Shown here: piece by piece, positions 1 to 8,434 of the stretch | Layout: the number at the start of each line of letters is the position of its first letter | How positions within the stretch are numbered: the stretch's first letter is position 1 | Source of the DNA: Bacteroidota bacterium | GTDB lineage: Bacteria; Bacteroidota; Bacteroidia; Chitinophagales; Chitinophagaceae | Assembly (NCBI GenBank): GCA_023387985.1 | Contig: JAEWHC010000002.1 | Location: 186,001-250,000 of the forward strand | Length of the DNA: 64,000 nucleotides | Direction of reading: 5' to 3' | Notes under the pieces: model-generated | Databases searched by the model: none | The model's input: only the letters and a program-made list of their open reading frames with translations | What the model was told of the DNA's origin: nothing | Translations under genes and position numbers: made by a program

Positions 1-227
1 GACTGAGCCGGTGGCTGGTATTCTTTCATCAACACCTCATCTTTTCCGCCTATATTCACCATTAGTACGTCAAAAGGTTGGATTTTTTGGGTTCGGGTCA
101 ACTCATTGATGAGTATGGAATCCACACCAGGTTGCAGGTCATTAAAATACAAATTCTCCTTAGAGGAGATGCAAGATTGGAGAAAAACGACCGCAAGTAA
201 AATGAAAAGGTATCGGAGTTTATACAT
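1..227 (-). CDS. Wza-like polysaccharide export lipoprotein, 3' end outside window
   Basis: The first 75 codons of a gene that runs off the left edge. Translation from the ATG at 227 gives a signal peptide with a type II lipobox (LQSC, Cys19), then a stretch matching the start of Bacteroidota polysaccharide biosynthesis/export proteins: SSKENLYFNDLQ, then IQPFDVLMVNIGG, the usual opening of the SLBB/Wza family. Such proteins form the outer-membrane channel for capsule or exopolysaccharide. The flippase and glycosyltransferases just to the right fit this role. A TAnnTTTG element lies about 140 nt upstream, leaving a long leader that contains a repeated element. The identity rests on a short N-terminus only. 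Confidence 0.72.
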   Translation of the reverse strand, partial: MYKLRYLFILLAVVFLQSCISSKENLYFNDLQPGVDSILINELTRTQKIQPFDVLMVNIGGKDEVLMKEYQPPAQ

Positions 228-320
228 TTGTCTGGTATTGTTTTTTATTGCGTTGTAGGTTTCAAAAGTTCGCAAGAACACGGCCAAAGGCACATCAAAG
301 CGGCCGGTTGATTGTCCCAC

Positions 321-343
321 AGCTTCGCCACCTCAGTCACATA
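321..343 (-). promoter_or_regulatory. Polysaccharide leader element, copy 1
   Basis: On the minus strand this contains GACTGAGGTGGCGAAGCT. It matches 22 of 23 bases with copy 2 at 5854-5876. Both copies lie on the coding strand in the untranslated leader of a polysaccharide gene, here 94 nt before the start codon of the Wza-like gene and about 20 nt after the predicted transcription start. The similarity stops sharply at both ends. An ops/JUMPstart-like role in recruiting a NusG-type antiterminator is an inference. Confidence 0.55.
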
Positions 344-369
344 TTGAACCTGAGCAATTTAAGGCGGCG

Positions 370-377
370 CAAAGGTA
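370..377 (-). promoter_or_regulatory. Candidate -7 promoter element of the Wza-like gene
   Basis: Minus-strand TACCTTTG matches the Bacteroidota -7 consensus TAnnTTTG. With the spacing seen at rnpB, transcription would start near 364, giving a leader of about 137 nt. No clear -33 TTTG at the usual distance was found, so this is tentative. Confidence 0.4.
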
Positions 378-980
378 AATGAGACCACGCCAAACCACCG
401 TTTTAGTTCGGCTAATTTTAACGCAATTTCGTCCGGCTGGCCTCCAAAAACATTGCCAAAGCCCAGTCATGGGCCTTGAATCGCTAGTATGGGAAAATAA
501 TTAATAAAGCATTTTTATTATCAATGCACATTAACATTCGAAAAGTAAACCAATGCCTCCTTCCTAACTACTTCGCCAATGCCAGGCCTGAGAGGCCATT
601 TCCGGGGATTACGGCTCACTTTTCACCTTTCAGGGTAACAATACGGGGCGAAAACTAAACAATTGATGCAACCTACTGAGCATAAACCCCGCAAAGGGAA
701 AACCAAACTATGGCCACATCTACTCCATAACTAAGCTAAACCATAGCAAATTCCACTCGATTCGATCCAAAAGGCTGTTTCCCGCCAAATCAAAAGAACA
801 CAGCAGACCCCTATCTGAGGGTACCATCTTAACAACAACCGGCCTACCCGTATCGATGCAAAAACATATCCGGAAAACTACCGATCACCCGAAACTTTTT
901 AGGCTGTAGCGCTGTCTTTACTTTTATTATAAACAAGGGCATTTAACAGTTATACCGGCTAAGCGAATCAAATTTTGATA

Positions 981-2102
981 TTAGCCTGAACGCATGAAAC
1001 TTTTATAATAATCTTCCATTTTCTGATGATTGATACTTTCATCGAAGCGTTTATAAAAATTATTCAGGCTAGCTTCCCCATATTCAGCGATTTTCTCAGG
1101 GTTATTGAAGAAGAAAAGAATACTTTCTGCAATGGTATCCGGATTTCTCACGTTGAAGAATACAACCTTATCATCTGCTGGGGAAACTTCCCGAAGTACC
1201 TCTATATCATTACAGCAAAGCGCCAATCCCGCCGATTGCGCTTCAATGAGGCCCCCTCCCAGGCCTTCATAAAGCGATGGAAAAACGAAAACATGCGCAT
1301 CTAACAAAAAAGTTTCAACGTCAAGATGATATCCGGCAAGTTCAACATAATCCTGCAAATTATTTTTTACTAAAAAAGTTTTCAATGCATTTGTCTCTTC
1401 ACCCTCTTTTCCTAAAATCACGCATTTAACCGGATAACCGGATTCGACAATTCGCTTCATGGCTTGCAGAAGAAAAATTTGCCCTTTGGCATATACATGC
1501 CTTCCAATGTTAAGAACCTTAAGCACATCACCTGCTGCGTAAGAGGCAATTTTCTTGGTTCCAAAAGGTTTCCTTCCTCGATAGATAACCTGAATCTTCT
1601 TTGCATTGATGCCAAGTTCCTTACAATAATGTTTTTTTACCGTTTCACTGATTGCATGAAACCCATCTACTCCAAAACCTGCCGAAAACCTGTCAATAAG
1701 CTTAAAAATACGAAGCGCTTTTTGATTTACCCTCCTATCCTTTTTCCTTTCCTCTGCATAAGTAGTACTCACCAAACTTTCTATATGAATAAACTGTTTA
1801 CCAGGCCTGATTGATCGGACAATCAGGTTAGACAAGAACAAAATGGAATGGACAATCTGAGGCTTTTTTTGTTTAATAATCTTAGAAAGATTCTTTCTTC
1901 TCCTATAAAAATCATCCCCGGCAATGTGCAGCACAACCACACCTTGATTCCTAACTTGTTCTTCTACCCCAACTTCACTTTTTTTTAAAACAGCGATATT
2001 GACGTCCCAGCCTCGTTGCATTAAGAAAACCGCAAGCAATTCAGTGGATTTTTCGGCACCCCCTCCGCCTAAAGAATCAATTACAAATAGAATCTTTTGC
2101 AT
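981..2102 (-). CDS. Family GT4 glycosyltransferase (polysaccharide cluster)
   Basis: A 373-residue retaining glycosyltransferase of the GT-B fold. The N-terminus has the beta strand and glycine-rich loop ILFVIDSLGGGGAEKS typical of GT4 enzymes; the C-terminal half carries FPSLYEGLGGGLIEA with the E-x7-E pair (Glu279 and Glu287) that contacts the nucleotide sugar. It should transfer a sugar from a nucleotide donor onto a lipid-linked glycan at the inner face of the inner membrane. I chose the ATG at 2102; a TTG six bases upstream is the only alternative. It is the last gene of the flippase-aminotransferase-GT2-GT4 set and is clearly paralogous to the broken gene at 11121-12288. The sugar specificity cannot be read from sequence. 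Confidence 0.85.
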   Translation of the reverse strand: MQKILFVIDSLGGGGAEKSTELLAVFLMQRGWDVNIAVLKKSEVGVEEQVRNQGVVVLHIAGDDFYRRRKNLSKIIKQKKPQIVHSILFLSNLIVRSIRPGKQFIHIESLVSTTYAEERKKDRRVNQKALRIFKLIDRFSAGFGVDGFHAISETVKKHYCKELGINAKKIQVIYRGRKPFGTKKIASYAAGDVLKVLNIGRHVYAKGQIFLLQAMKRIVESGYPVKCVILGKEGEETNALKTFLVKNNLQDYVELAGYHLDVETFLLDAHVFVFPSLYEGLGGGLIEAQSAGLALCCNDIEVLREVSPADDKVVFFNVRNPDTIAESILFFFNNPEKIAEYGEASLNNFYKRFDESINHQKMEDYYKSFMRSG

Positions 2103-2206
2103 AAGCAAAAATCAGGTTTTAGGCAACCTTGAATAATTCAAATTTTTCCGAGACAAACTGAAACAAACCAGGCAAAAAACGCTCTCCTATGCCAATACCG
2201 GCCTGA

Positions 2207-3052
2207 TTAAATAAATAATCCCACCAGGTTAGAACGGTTTTTTAAAAGCGCTGTTAGATGTGGCACACTACCCGTTAAGGCCATTTTTAAATAACTAAAT
2301 ACAATGCGTCGCCCATAAGACCTGATCAATGCTTTATGTTCGGGAAAGTTTCGAACCATTTGATACCTATCATTAATCTTATCAGCTAGAGCTTTCTCAA
2401 TTTTTCGGCCTGATACCGCTCCTCCCGGATGGACATTATAACGAGCTGTACAATCAGGTAGATTATAGCCTTTTCCAAAACGTAATAAAGAAGCCCAAAG
2501 AGGCCAATCCCCAGTAAAAAAGTCAAAATAATTCTCAAACGGGGGAATATGGACATATTGTCTTCGAACCATGGCAGTGCATGTAGTAAACCGATTCCTG
2601 TATAATACATCTTCGAGAGAAACCAGGCCATGATTTGTAGTAGTATAAACTATTGCCTGTCCTTCATTTTTGGCCATCAGGGAACCGGTTCCGCAGATGA
2701 CAACATCTTTGTTCCGGTTCATAAATTGGACTTGCTTTTCTAATTTCTTAGAATCGATCCATTCATCATCGCCCTCACAAAAAGCAACAAAATTGCCGGA
2801 AGCTTTACTTAGGGCCCAAACGAAGTTGGGGAGCATGCCTTTATTCTGTTTGTGATTGGTATATGCTATCCTGACAGGACCGGCATATTCCTTTATTAAA
2901 GCATTAATTAACGCATCAGTTTTATCCGTTGAACAATCATTCGCGATAATGAGCTCAACAGGAAAGCTTGATTCTTGTTTCAAAACCCCATTAATGGCCT
3001 TTTCAATATACTTCTCATGATTATAAGTAATCATTACCACGCTTACTTCCAT
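2207..3052 (-). CDS. Family GT2 glycosyltransferase (polysaccharide cluster)
   Basis: A 281-residue inverting GT-A glycosyltransferase. It opens with VSVVMITYNHEKYIEKAI, followed by the donor-binding LIIANDCSTD and a DxD-like EGDDEW near residue 93. It should add a sugar during assembly of the repeat unit at the cytoplasmic membrane. I chose the ATG at 3052 because the family begins right there; a TTG at 3094 would add 14 unsupported residues. The gene lies 73 bp after the aminotransferase stop and 104 bp before the GT4 gene, all on the same strand. Donor and acceptor are unknown. Confidence 0.85.
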   Translation of the reverse strand: MEVSVVMITYNHEKYIEKAINGVLKQESSFPVELIIANDCSTDKTDALINALIKEYAGPVRIAYTNHKQNKGMLPNFVWALSKASGNFVAFCEGDDEWIDSKKLEKQVQFMNRNKDVVICGTGSLMAKNEGQAIVYTTTNHGLVSLEDVLYRNRFTTCTAMVRRQYVHIPPFENYFDFFTGDWPLWASLLRFGKGYNLPDCTARYNVHPGGAVSGRKIEKALADKINDRYQMVRNFPEHKALIRSYGRRIVFSYLKMALTGSVPHLTALLKNRSNLVGLFI

Positions 3053-3125
3053 TATTGAAACTTTATCCCTTAGGCAATTCCATAAACGATGCAATCAACA
3101 GCACCGGCAAATACAACCTTGGCAA

Positions 3126-4205
3126 CTATTCAAAAACCTTTCTTATAATTTTGCAAACCTGATTCACATCTTCATAAGAAAGGTCATGCGCCAAAGGAAG
3201 GCTAAGAATGCATTTTGAAATTCCTTCACTTATTGGCATAGATTGGTATTGAACGTAGTTCAATTTATTTAATGATGGATAAAAATAACGCCTTGGAAAA
3301 ACATTCAACTTATTTAACGCGTTCATTGTGTTCAATAAGGTTTCTTCATCAGGAAAAATAACAGGAAAATAGCTGTAATTCCAAGCTGTAAGATCCCTCA
3401 ATTTCATAAATTGCAATTGAGGCAAATGCATCAAATTCCGTTCATAATTTTCAACCAGGGTTTTTCTTTTTGAAAGGATCTCATGGATATACGGCAAAAT
3501 TGCCAATCCCATTGCAGCTTGAAGTTCTGAAATTTTTCCATTTATTCCAACTCCAAAGAAATCGGTAAATCCGTTGTGACCAAAATTATGCCTATAATAA
3601 CATTGGTGGTATAGGCTTTGACTGGAGGTAATTAGTGCTCCTCCTTCCCCGGTATGAAAAAGTTTAGTAGCATGAAAACTACAGGTACTGATATCACCAT
3701 AGTTGAATATGGATTGTCCTTTATATTTGACGCCAAAGGCATGTGCGGCATCATAAATAACCATCAGGTTATGTGTATTCGCTATTTTTGCAATTTCCTC
3801 TATATTGCAGGGATTGCCAAAAACATGCGTGGCCAAAATAGCTTTTGTTCTGCCGGTGATTTTGTCTTCGATCTTCGTTTCATCAATAGTTAAATATTCA
3901 GGATGTATGTCAACAAAGACAGGAATACAATTTTGCCAACTGATAGCTGATGTAGTGGCAACATAACTAAAAGGGGTTGTAATGATTTCAGCGTCTTTAC
4001 CAAGTAGCTGAATGGCAATCTGAATGGGCACTGTACCGTTATTCATGATGATAATATTGGAAACACCCAAATAATCAGCAAGCTTATTTTCTAATTCCTG
4101 GACAAGCATTCCTCGATTGGTGATCCACCCACTCTCCCAGACAGCATCGAGAATGCTTATGTAATCCTCCTTAGGCGGAAGAAATGCTTTAGTGACTTGT
4201 ATCAT
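3126..4205 (-). CDS. DegT/DnrJ/EryC1/StrS family sugar aminotransferase
   Basis: A 359-residue PLP-dependent enzyme that converts a keto-sugar nucleotide to an amino sugar for surface polysaccharide. The PLP lysine is Lys181 in SFHATKLFHTGEGG, and the cofactor-binding aspartate lies in IYDAAHAFG near residue 152. The N-terminal segment on DAVWESGWITNRG and the loop after NNGTVPIQIAIQ also fit the family. Its ATG overlaps the flippase stop by 4 bp (ATGA at 4205-4202), so the two are probably translationally coupled. Members make amino sugars such as perosamine, Qui4N or Fuc4N; which one is not clear here. Its presence predicts an amino sugar in the polysaccharide. Confidence 0.9.
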   Translation of the reverse strand: MIQVTKAFLPPKEDYISILDAVWESGWITNRGMLVQELENKLADYLGVSNIIIMNNGTVPIQIAIQLLGKDAEIITTPFSYVATTSAISWQNCIPVFVDIHPEYLTIDETKIEDKITGRTKAILATHVFGNPCNIEEIAKIANTHNLMVIYDAAHAFGVKYKGQSIFNYGDISTCSFHATKLFHTGEGGALITSSQSLYHQCYYRHNFGHNGFTDFFGVGINGKISELQAAMGLAILPYIHEILSKRKTLVENYERNLMHLPQLQFMKLRDLTAWNYSYFPVIFPDEETLLNTMNALNKLNVFPRRYFYPSLNKLNYVQYQSMPISEGISKCILSLPLAHDLSYEDVNQVCKIIRKVFE

Positions 4206-5641
4206 TTCCTAAAAAGGTTCTTCATTTCATGCAAAGCCGGCATATTGAATTTCACTGTCAAAATCAAATAAATAATTAGTCCTATCCCGGTTCCAATTAC
4301 CAACCGTATAAAATCATTTATCAAGTAACTGTTTACTAGCTTTTGATCGAGAACGTAAATTACTCCTGCACACAAGGAAGCAGCAATTACATAGGGTAGC
4401 AGTTCTTTCACTTGAGACATAGTGCTGAAATCAATAAATTTCGAACTGAAATGCGTATTTATGACAAAAGCAATTATTGAAGATAAAACCGCACCCCAAA
4501 GAAGGGCCATAATTCCAAACCAAATTGAAACCAATATGATACCGGCCATCACAATCTTTTTGTAGATTTCTGCTTTAAGAAAAAGATCCGACCTTCCCTT
4601 TACTTTGAGTACGTTGAGATTATAGGCATGAATCGGATAGAGTAAGCCGTTCAAACAAAGCACTTGAAAAAAAGGCACAGCCGGCAACCATTTTTCTGTA
4701 AACAGAAGCCTGAAAAGCGGCTCCGCGAGGCAAATCTGGAATAGCATTAATGGAGCGACAAGAAAAATCACCATATGCATTAAGCTGCGGTAGCCCTTTC
4801 GAAGCCTTTGATTATCGTGTGAAACTGCCGCAAATACCGGATAACTAACTTTATTCAATACACTACTAATATTATTGATCGGGAATTGCTTAAAAGTATC
4901 TGACCGGTTATAATAACCTACCTGTACAGGATTGAAATATTTTCCAATAAGTATTGGATAAATATTTGTAAAAATAGTATCTACCAATCCTGAAGCACCC
5001 ATGCTTACGCCAAACTTCAAATGTGGTCGAAGCGCTTTCCAGCTGGGCAATCCGGAAGGCCTCCATCCGGAATGATGCCACAAAAGAATATTTCTGATTA
5101 TGGCTTCAGCAATCGCGCTCCAAACTAAACTCCATACGCCGTAGCCATTCATTGCCATGGAGATTCCTACCATTGCCCCGCCAATCAGACCCGGCAAATT
5201 TATGAGCAGCTCTGCTTTAAAGTTCAGGTTTTTAATCAAAAGCGTATATTGAACCAGTCCAAAAGCGTTAATTAAAAATATCACTGAATAGACCTGTACG
5301 ATATTCGCCAATATGGGCTGATTATAAAAATCGCCTACGATTGGCGCACCAACATAAAAAAAACCGCAAATAACAATACTTGCGATTAGGTTAAAATAAA
5401 AAGCCGAAGTATATTCCTTTTGCGTTGAACGCGCACTTCGGATCAAGGATTGACCAATTCCTGAATCGACCAAGATGCGGCCAATAGCAATAAATACCGC
5501 TATCATCCCGATTAATCCAAATTCTTCCGGCAAAAGCAATCTTGCCAGAACAATTGAAACCATGAAGGAAATCCCTTGAGTCCCAACCTGTGTCATAGAG
5601 GACCAAAAAACGCCTTGGGTTGCCTTTTTTCTAAGTGACAT
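4202..5641 (-). CDS. Wzx/PST-type oligosaccharide flippase
   Basis: A 479-residue polytopic membrane protein of the MOP superfamily, in the polysaccharide transporter (PST/WzxC-like) group. It begins SLRKKATQGVFWSSMTQVG and continues with LARLLLPEEFGLIGM, the usual first-helix signature, and has about 12 to 14 hydrophobic segments. It should move undecaprenyl-linked glycan to the periplasmic side. It is the first gene of its transcription unit; its leader of more than 200 nt contains copy 2 of the repeated element (5854-5876). It overlaps the aminotransferase by 4 bp. Confidence 0.9.
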   Translation of the reverse strand: MSLRKKATQGVFWSSMTQVGTQGISFMVSIVLARLLLPEEFGLIGMIAVFIAIGRILVDSGIGQSLIRSARSTQKEYTSAFYFNLIASIVICGFFYVGAPIVGDFYNQPILANIVQVYSVIFLINAFGLVQYTLLIKNLNFKAELLINLPGLIGGAMVGISMAMNGYGVWSLVWSAIAEAIIRNILLWHHSGWRPSGLPSWKALRPHLKFGVSMGASGLVDTIFTNIYPILIGKYFNPVQVGYYNRSDTFKQFPINNISSVLNKVSYPVFAAVSHDNQRLRKGYRSLMHMVIFLVAPLMLFQICLAEPLFRLLFTEKWLPAVPFFQVLCLNGLLYPIHAYNLNVLKVKGRSDLFLKAEIYKKIVMAGIILVSIWFGIMALLWGAVLSSIIAFVINTHFSSKFIDFSTMSQVKELLPYVIAASLCAGVIYVLDQKLVNSYLINDFIRLVIGTGIGLIIYLILTVKFNMPALHEMKNLFRK

Positions 5642-6062
5642 TCAGGAAACAACAATTTACAGAAAGACAATAGCCAAACTATTCCTTTTTAGGTTTTCTT
5701 TCAACACAATATCCTTATTGGTTTTTATTCTTATAGTGAAATGCCGGATAACCATAACTATAAACTACAACAAGAAAAGCTGCACCAGGCCAAATAGCAA
5801 CTGTAGCTTATTCATCAACTAAACGCTTAGCATCAATTCCAAAAACATTTGTGAGCTTCGCCACCTCAGTCCCATAATTCAGGGTTGAGTAGTCTGTGAA
5901 TTTTCAGGGCACGAATTTAAAAGGCTAACCTTTTAAGCTTTGCGCCATTAGGTTAAACTTCAGGAATACAACGACAGAACTTTGCCCTATCGTTCATTTA
6001 AAGTTCCTGATATTCAACTCTTTTATCCAGGTAAATTGCATGCCGAAGCATGGCCAAAGAAT
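5642..6062. other. Leader region of the flippase operon
   Basis: About 420 bases without an intact gene, between the flippase start and the lpdA terminator. It carries the second copy of the polysaccharide leader element. On the minus strand, 5901-5808 is also an open stretch without a start codon that ends TNVFGIDAKRLVDE and then TAA; this is protein-like and may be a gene relic. A weak -7-like TAGCCTTTT (5927-5919) precedes the element. No clear terminator was seen inside the leader. Confidence 0.45.
5854..5876 (-). promoter_or_regulatory. Polysaccharide leader element, copy 2
   Basis: Matches copy 1 (321-343) at 22 of 23 bases, same strand, and contains GACTGAGGTGGCGAAGCT. It lies 213 nt before the flippase start codon. 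Flanking bases do not match those of copy 1, so the block behaves as a discrete motif. I found no third copy in the window. Confidence 0.55.
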
Positions 6063-6086
6063 GAAAAAGAGGCTCGTTAGGCCTCT
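6063..6086 (-). terminator. Intrinsic terminator of lpdA
   Basis: On the minus strand AGAGGC, a 7-nt loop and GCCTCT form a 6-bp stem followed by TTTTTC. It begins 19 nt after the lpdA stop codon. Confidence 0.65.
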
Positions 6087-6104
6087 GTTTACTGATCTAT
6101 CATC

Positions 6105-7490
6105 TTAAATATCAATCGCTTCGCCATAAGCCACCGCGGTGGCTTCTTTGATGGCTTCGCTGATGGTTGGATGGGGATGGATCGCGTTCAGTATCTCTTT
6201 GGCCGTGGTTTCCAATTTACGGGCTACAACCACTTCCGCAATCAGTTCGGTTACATTGTATCCGATCATGTGCGCACCCAGCAATTCACCGTATTTCGCA
6301 TCATAGATTACTTTCACAAAGCCTTCCGTGGCACCGGCAGCACTGGCTTTGCCGCTTGCCATCAAGGGGAACTTGCCCACCTTTATTTCGTAACCGGCTT
6401 CTTTGGCTTTGGCTTCGGTATAGCCAACCGAAGCAATTTCCGGTGAACAATAAGTACAACCGGGTACATTGTTGTAATCTATGGGCTCGATGCTATGGCC
6501 GGCAATATGCTCAGCCGCGTTTATGGCTTCCTTACTCGCAACGTGGGCAAGCGCCTGACCTGGTGTGCAATCCCCAATGGCATAAACCCCTTTTACAGAA
6601 GTCTGCTGGTTTGCATCCACAATGATCTTGCCTTTATCTGTTTTAATTCCCAACTCTTCGAGCCCTATATTTTCAATGTTGGAAACGATGCCTACGGCGC
6701 TCAGCACCATGGAAGCTTCCAGAATCTCTTCACCGTTTTTGGTTTTTACAGTGGCTTTTACGCCATTGGAAGTATGTTCCACTTTGGTCACTTCTGAACT
6801 CGTCATCACGACGATACCGTTCTTGCGGAACTGCCTGTCGAGTTCCCGGCTTACATCCTCATCTTCAACCGGAACGATACGTGGAAGAAATTCAACAAGG
6901 GTTACTTTTACACCCATACTGTGGTATACATAAGCGAATTCCACCCCAATGGCTCCGCTTCCGACAATGATGATGGATTCGGGTTTATCCTGCAAAACAA
7001 TCGCGTCTTTATAGCCGAGGATTTTCTTGCCGTCAATCGGCAGGGAAGGCAATTCCCGTGACCGGGCGCCCGTAGCAATGATGATGTTCTTGCCTTCCAC
7101 GGTGGATTTGGAACCATCGGCAGCGGTTACTTCAATCTTATTTGGTGACACCATCTTGCCATAACCCATCACCACATCGATCTTATTTTTTTTCATGAGG
7201 AACTGTACGCCTTTGCTCATTTTATCGGCTACTCCCCTGCTGCGCTGAACGACAGCTGCAAAATCCGGTTCGCCCTGGGCGTTGACCCCATAATTTTTCG
7301 CATGCTTAACGTAGTTGCTCACCTGTGCACTTTTTAGTAAGGCTTTGGTGGGGATGCATCCGAAATTAAGGCAAACGCCGCCCAGTAATTCTTTTTCAAT
7401 GATGGCAACTTTCTTTCCGAGCTGAGAAGCACGGATGGCAGCCGGATAACCTCCAGGACCACTGCCCAAAACCACTACGTCGTATGTCAT
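6105..7490 (-). CDS. lpdA: Dihydrolipoyl dehydrogenase (E3)
   Basis: A 461-residue flavoenzyme that reoxidises the dihydrolipoyl group of the 2-oxoacid dehydrogenase complexes, passing electrons to NAD+. FAD-binding VVVLGSGPGGYPAA is at the N-terminus. The redox disulfide is Cys40 and Cys45 in GGVCLNFGCIPTKALL. The NAD-binding IIIVGSGAIGVEFA is near residue 180, and the C-terminal HPHPTISE gives the His440/Glu445 pair. The length is typical. It stands alone here with its own terminator; pdhB, which works in the same complex, is 51 kb away at 58535-59521. Confidence 0.97.
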   Translation of the reverse strand: MTYDVVVLGSGPGGYPAAIRASQLGKKVAIIEKELLGGVCLNFGCIPTKALLKSAQVSNYVKHAKNYGVNAQGEPDFAAVVQRSRGVADKMSKGVQFLMKKNKIDVVMGYGKMVSPNKIEVTAADGSKSTVEGKNIIIATGARSRELPSLPIDGKKILGYKDAIVLQDKPESIIIVGSGAIGVEFAYVYHSMGVKVTLVEFLPRIVPVEDEDVSRELDRQFRKNGIVVMTSSEVTKVEHTSNGVKATVKTKNGEEILEASMVLSAVGIVSNIENIGLEELGIKTDKGKIIVDANQQTSVKGVYAIGDCTPGQALAHVASKEAINAAEHIAGHSIEPIDYNNVPGCTYCSPEIASVGYTEAKAKEAGYEIKVGKFPLMASGKASAAGATEGFVKVIYDAKYGELLGAHMIGYNVTELIAEVVVARKLETTAKEILNAIHPHPTISEAIKEATAVAYGEAIDI

Positions 7491-7791
7491 ATTGCTGATT
7501 TTATCCTTTTTTTGTCAATCTTGGTTGCGAAACTACGTCAAAAGATTAATTTTTACCTGAGGTTTAAAAATGCCTGTAAACTGATTATCTGTGAAGAAAG
7601 GCTAAAAATTTTATTTATACTATATATCGATCATTTAATAATATGGCTTGTTTCACCACATAGGAGACTTAGGAGCGCATAGGCACATAGAGAAGGCTGC
7701 TCCCAATTCTATTCTTTATTATAGTACTTTTCACCACATAGGACACTTAGGAGCGCATAGGCACAGAGCCCAGGAAAGCTCCTCAATAACA
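7491..7791. other. Intergenic region holding cassette repeats
   Basis: 301 bases between lpdA and the GxxExxY pseudogene. The lpdA-proximal 160 bases are AT-rich and hold its presumed promoter, for which I saw no strong consensus. The rest is the pair of direct repeats listed separately. Confidence 0.5.
7651..7770. repeat. Two direct repeats flanking the GxxExxY pseudogene
   Basis: Units at 7651-7692 and 7729-7770 both read TTTCACCACATAGG and then AGGAGCGCATAGGCACA, with one mismatch over the first 37 bases and a 78-bp period. Related sequence lies in opposite orientation on the other side of the gene at 8303-8346. Low-complexity repeats of this kind commonly surround GxxExxY genes in Bacteroidota. 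Confidence 0.75.
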
Positions 7792-8206
7792 CTATTCTTT
7801 CACTAGGCGTGCAAAATATTCACTGACCAAAGATTTCTGTCCTTCTCTGAATATTTTCAAACAATTGAAATTGATTATAATGCCTTTGCACTTTTCATGC
7901 ATCCTCATATAAGTCAGCATTATTGCCACATGTATATCATCAATGCCTTCACAAGATTTCGTGTCAATGAGTATCAGATCATCAACCAGTAAATCATATC
8001 TCAAATGGCTTTCAAACTCAATTCCTTTGTAATGAACCGGTACCCGCTGTTGCCTGGTAATCAGATGGCCTCTGAGTTCCAATTCCCTCGCAAGGCACTT
8101 TTCATTATACACGCTCAATTAAGCCAGGACCCAGGCACTTATGGACTTCGATGGCAGCTCCAATGATTTTATATGTCAAGTCCTCTATCAACTTTTGTAT
8201 GATCAT
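7792..8206 (-). pseudogene. GxxExxY protein (PF13366), frameshifted
   Basis: The two reading frames together encode a full-length, about 138-residue GxxExxY protein, a family of unknown role with a PD-(D/E)xxK nuclease-like fold. Frame 1 starts at the ATG at 8206 and reads EDLTYKIIGAAIEVHKCLGP then GLIERV before TAA. The next frame continues SVYNEKCLARELELRG, then YDLLVDDLILIDTKS and MLTYMRMHE to the end at 7792. The expected junction GLIESVYNE needs GAGAGCGTG where the sequence has GAGCGTG, so two bases (GA) have been lost from a GAGA run. The gene is therefore inactive unless the loss is a read error. It sits between repeats in opposite orientations, as a cassette. Confidence 0.82.
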
Positions 8207-8302
8207 TTTCAACTTCTCTTTCTAAAAGAATTTATAATACATCAAACATAAGGCTATTCATCAAACCACTCCAGCCAATACTGCTTTTCAAATGCAAAAC
8301 AA

Positions 8303-8346
8303 TCTGCCTATGTGCCTTCAGCGCACCTATGCCTACCTATGTGGTG
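8303..8346. repeat. Inverted copy of the GxxExxY cassette repeat
   Basis: The reverse complement reads CACCACATAGGTAGGCATAGG and continues with GTGCGCT and GGCACATAGG, the same words as the direct repeats at 7651-7770 but in the other orientation. The pseudogene is thus bracketed by inverted ends. Confidence 0.65.
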
Positions 8347-8401
8347 CGATAGAACGGACAAAAAAATAAATCAAAGTGTACAAAATACACAATAAACCCG
8401 C

Positions 8402-8409
8402 TACCTTTG
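8402..8409 (+). promoter_or_regulatory. Candidate -7 promoter element of malQ
   Basis: TACCTTTG, a match to TAnnTTTG, lies 25 nt before the malQ ATG. With the rnpB spacing, transcription would start near 8415, giving a 20-nt untranslated leader. Confidence 0.55.
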
Positions 8410-8434
8410 ATTTTCAACTTGTTTCGGCCATAAT

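Larger units (their letters stand above)
228..980. other. Long intergenic region ahead of the Wza-like gene
   Basis: 753 bases with no convincing intact gene. The left 140 bases are the presumed leader of the Wza-like gene, with a promoter-like site at 370-377 and the repeated element at 321-343. On the minus strand, one reading frame from 466 to about 252 is open except for a single TAA at 359-361 and reads in a protein-like way, for example FGGQPDEIALKLAELKRWFG and then TEVAKLWDNQPAAL. It has no start codon and matches no family I recognise, so it may be a gene relic. From about 480 to 980 I see only AT-rich sequence without recognisable signals. Confidence 0.5.

Noticed and set aside
7651..7770. 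Possible CRISPR array
   Set aside because: Only two units, low complexity, with an inverted partner and no cas genes; this is a cassette repeat.
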